The translations under genes were made by a program, and so were the position numbers. From NCBI GenBank assembly GCA_039916225.1, contig JBDSLU010000535.1, positions 1 to 20,840 of the forward strand: a DNA stretch of 20,840 bases. The letters run 5' to 3'. The notes beneath the pieces were generated by a model. That model was not told the origin of the DNA. It saw only the letters and a list, made by a program, of their open reading frames with translations, and ran no database searches. Below, one piece after another: positions 20,660-20,840 of this stretch. The first letter of the stretch is position 1. Each line of letters opens with the position of its first letter. The stretch comes from JBDSLU01 sp039916225. Lineage in GTDB: Bacteria > Acidobacteriota > Vicinamibacteria > Vicinamibacterales > Vicinamibacteraceae.

Positions 20660-20840
20660 ATGCGCACGAACTTCGACATCGACGAACGCCTCATGCGGTA
20701 TACGTTGCGCGCGAGCGGACGCACGACCAGCGAGGAGTGGTCGAGGAAACCTGATGCTGCGTACAGACGCGGTCCCAAGCGGGGATCCGCACGCTGCGTG
20801 GCCGAATCGTTGGGAAGGCGACCTCGAGGCTAGCCTGGCG
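20660..20840 (+). pseudogene. VapB-type antitoxin remnant with two frame breaks, running off the window
   Basis: MRTNFDIDERLMRYTLRASG opens like VapB-family antitoxins (M-R-T-N-x-x-I-D-x-x-L-M, then A-L-R-x-S/T-G). ATG at 20660 has GAGG six bases upstream. After TSEE the family-like sequence continues only by changing frame: VVEET at 20737-20751, then LMLRTDA from 20751, reaching RWEGDLEAS near the window end, which recalls the VapB C-terminal W-E-G-D-L-D motif. Two single missing bases (near 20737 and 20751) would restore one frame. As read, the first frame stops at 20833. The partner PIN-domain toxin would lie beyond the window. Confidence is limited by length and by missing downstream sequence. 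Confidence 0.5.

Noticed and set aside
19990..20778. 262-aa minus-strand open frame over the LolA-like gene
   Set aside because: Arg-rich antisense frame; the plus strand has signal peptide and ribosome-binding site.
1..20840. CRISPR arrays, insertion sequences or a complete defence system
   Set aside because: No regularly spaced short repeats, transposase motifs or nuclease/helicase cassettes were seen; the only large repeat is the paralogous gene pair.

Overview
The window is about 70% G+C with strongly G/C-biased third codon positions. Its content points to a soil-type Acidobacteriota, probably Vicinamibacteria: large secreted TolB/WD40-like propeller proteins, a secreted His-rich TPR protein, a DUF2961/GH172 enzyme and an HD-GYP/GGDEF hybrid. 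The lineage is an inference from protein style, because no rRNA is present.

Layout. 70-417 (-): an ABM-type protein. 532-1959 (-): a tightly coupled flagellar pair, a FliK-like protein followed by a stand-alone FlhB C-terminal-domain protein, arranged like ylqG-ylqH of Bacillus. 1988-2434 (+): an exported DUF4920 protein, divergent from the flagellar pair across only 28 bp. 2476-4707 (+): polyphosphate kinase 1. 4751-5101 (-) and 5229-5639 (-): an unrecognised small protein and a secreted protein with an acidic tail. 5818-8265 (+): a membrane HD-GYP-GAF-GGDEF cyclic-di-GMP protein, followed at once by a YjfB-like motility protein (8295-8465). 8560-10296 (+): the secreted TPR protein. 10407-13427 and 13549-16539 (+): two tandem paralogous ~1000-residue secreted propeller/repeat proteins. 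16602-17789 (+): DUF2961/GH172. 17790-18677 (+): a 5'-truncated, twice-frameshifted membrane glycosyltransferase remnant. 18699-18774 (+): tRNA-Glu(TTC). 18961-19830 (-): a lower-GC SAM methyltransferase. 20053-20583 (+): a secreted LolA-like protein. 20660 to the window end (+): a frame-disrupted VapB-type antitoxin remnant.

Themes. Motility and second messengers (FliK-like, FlhB-C-like, YjfB-like, c-di-GMP turnover, polyphosphate) fill the left half. The right half is export-oriented: five consecutive or near-consecutive products carry signal peptides. After the propeller cluster the region decays into an accessory stretch around tRNA-Glu, with a truncated gene, a compositionally foreign methyltransferase and a broken antitoxin. 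Many start sites have a TANNNT hexamer upstream. In several cases it lies only 6-9 nt from the start codon with no Shine-Dalgarno sequence, which suggests leaderless transcripts. I see no CRISPR array, no transposase and no complete new defence system. The most unusual structures are the tandem propeller paralogs with embedded Asp-rich calcium-type loops and the tRNA-adjacent decay zone.
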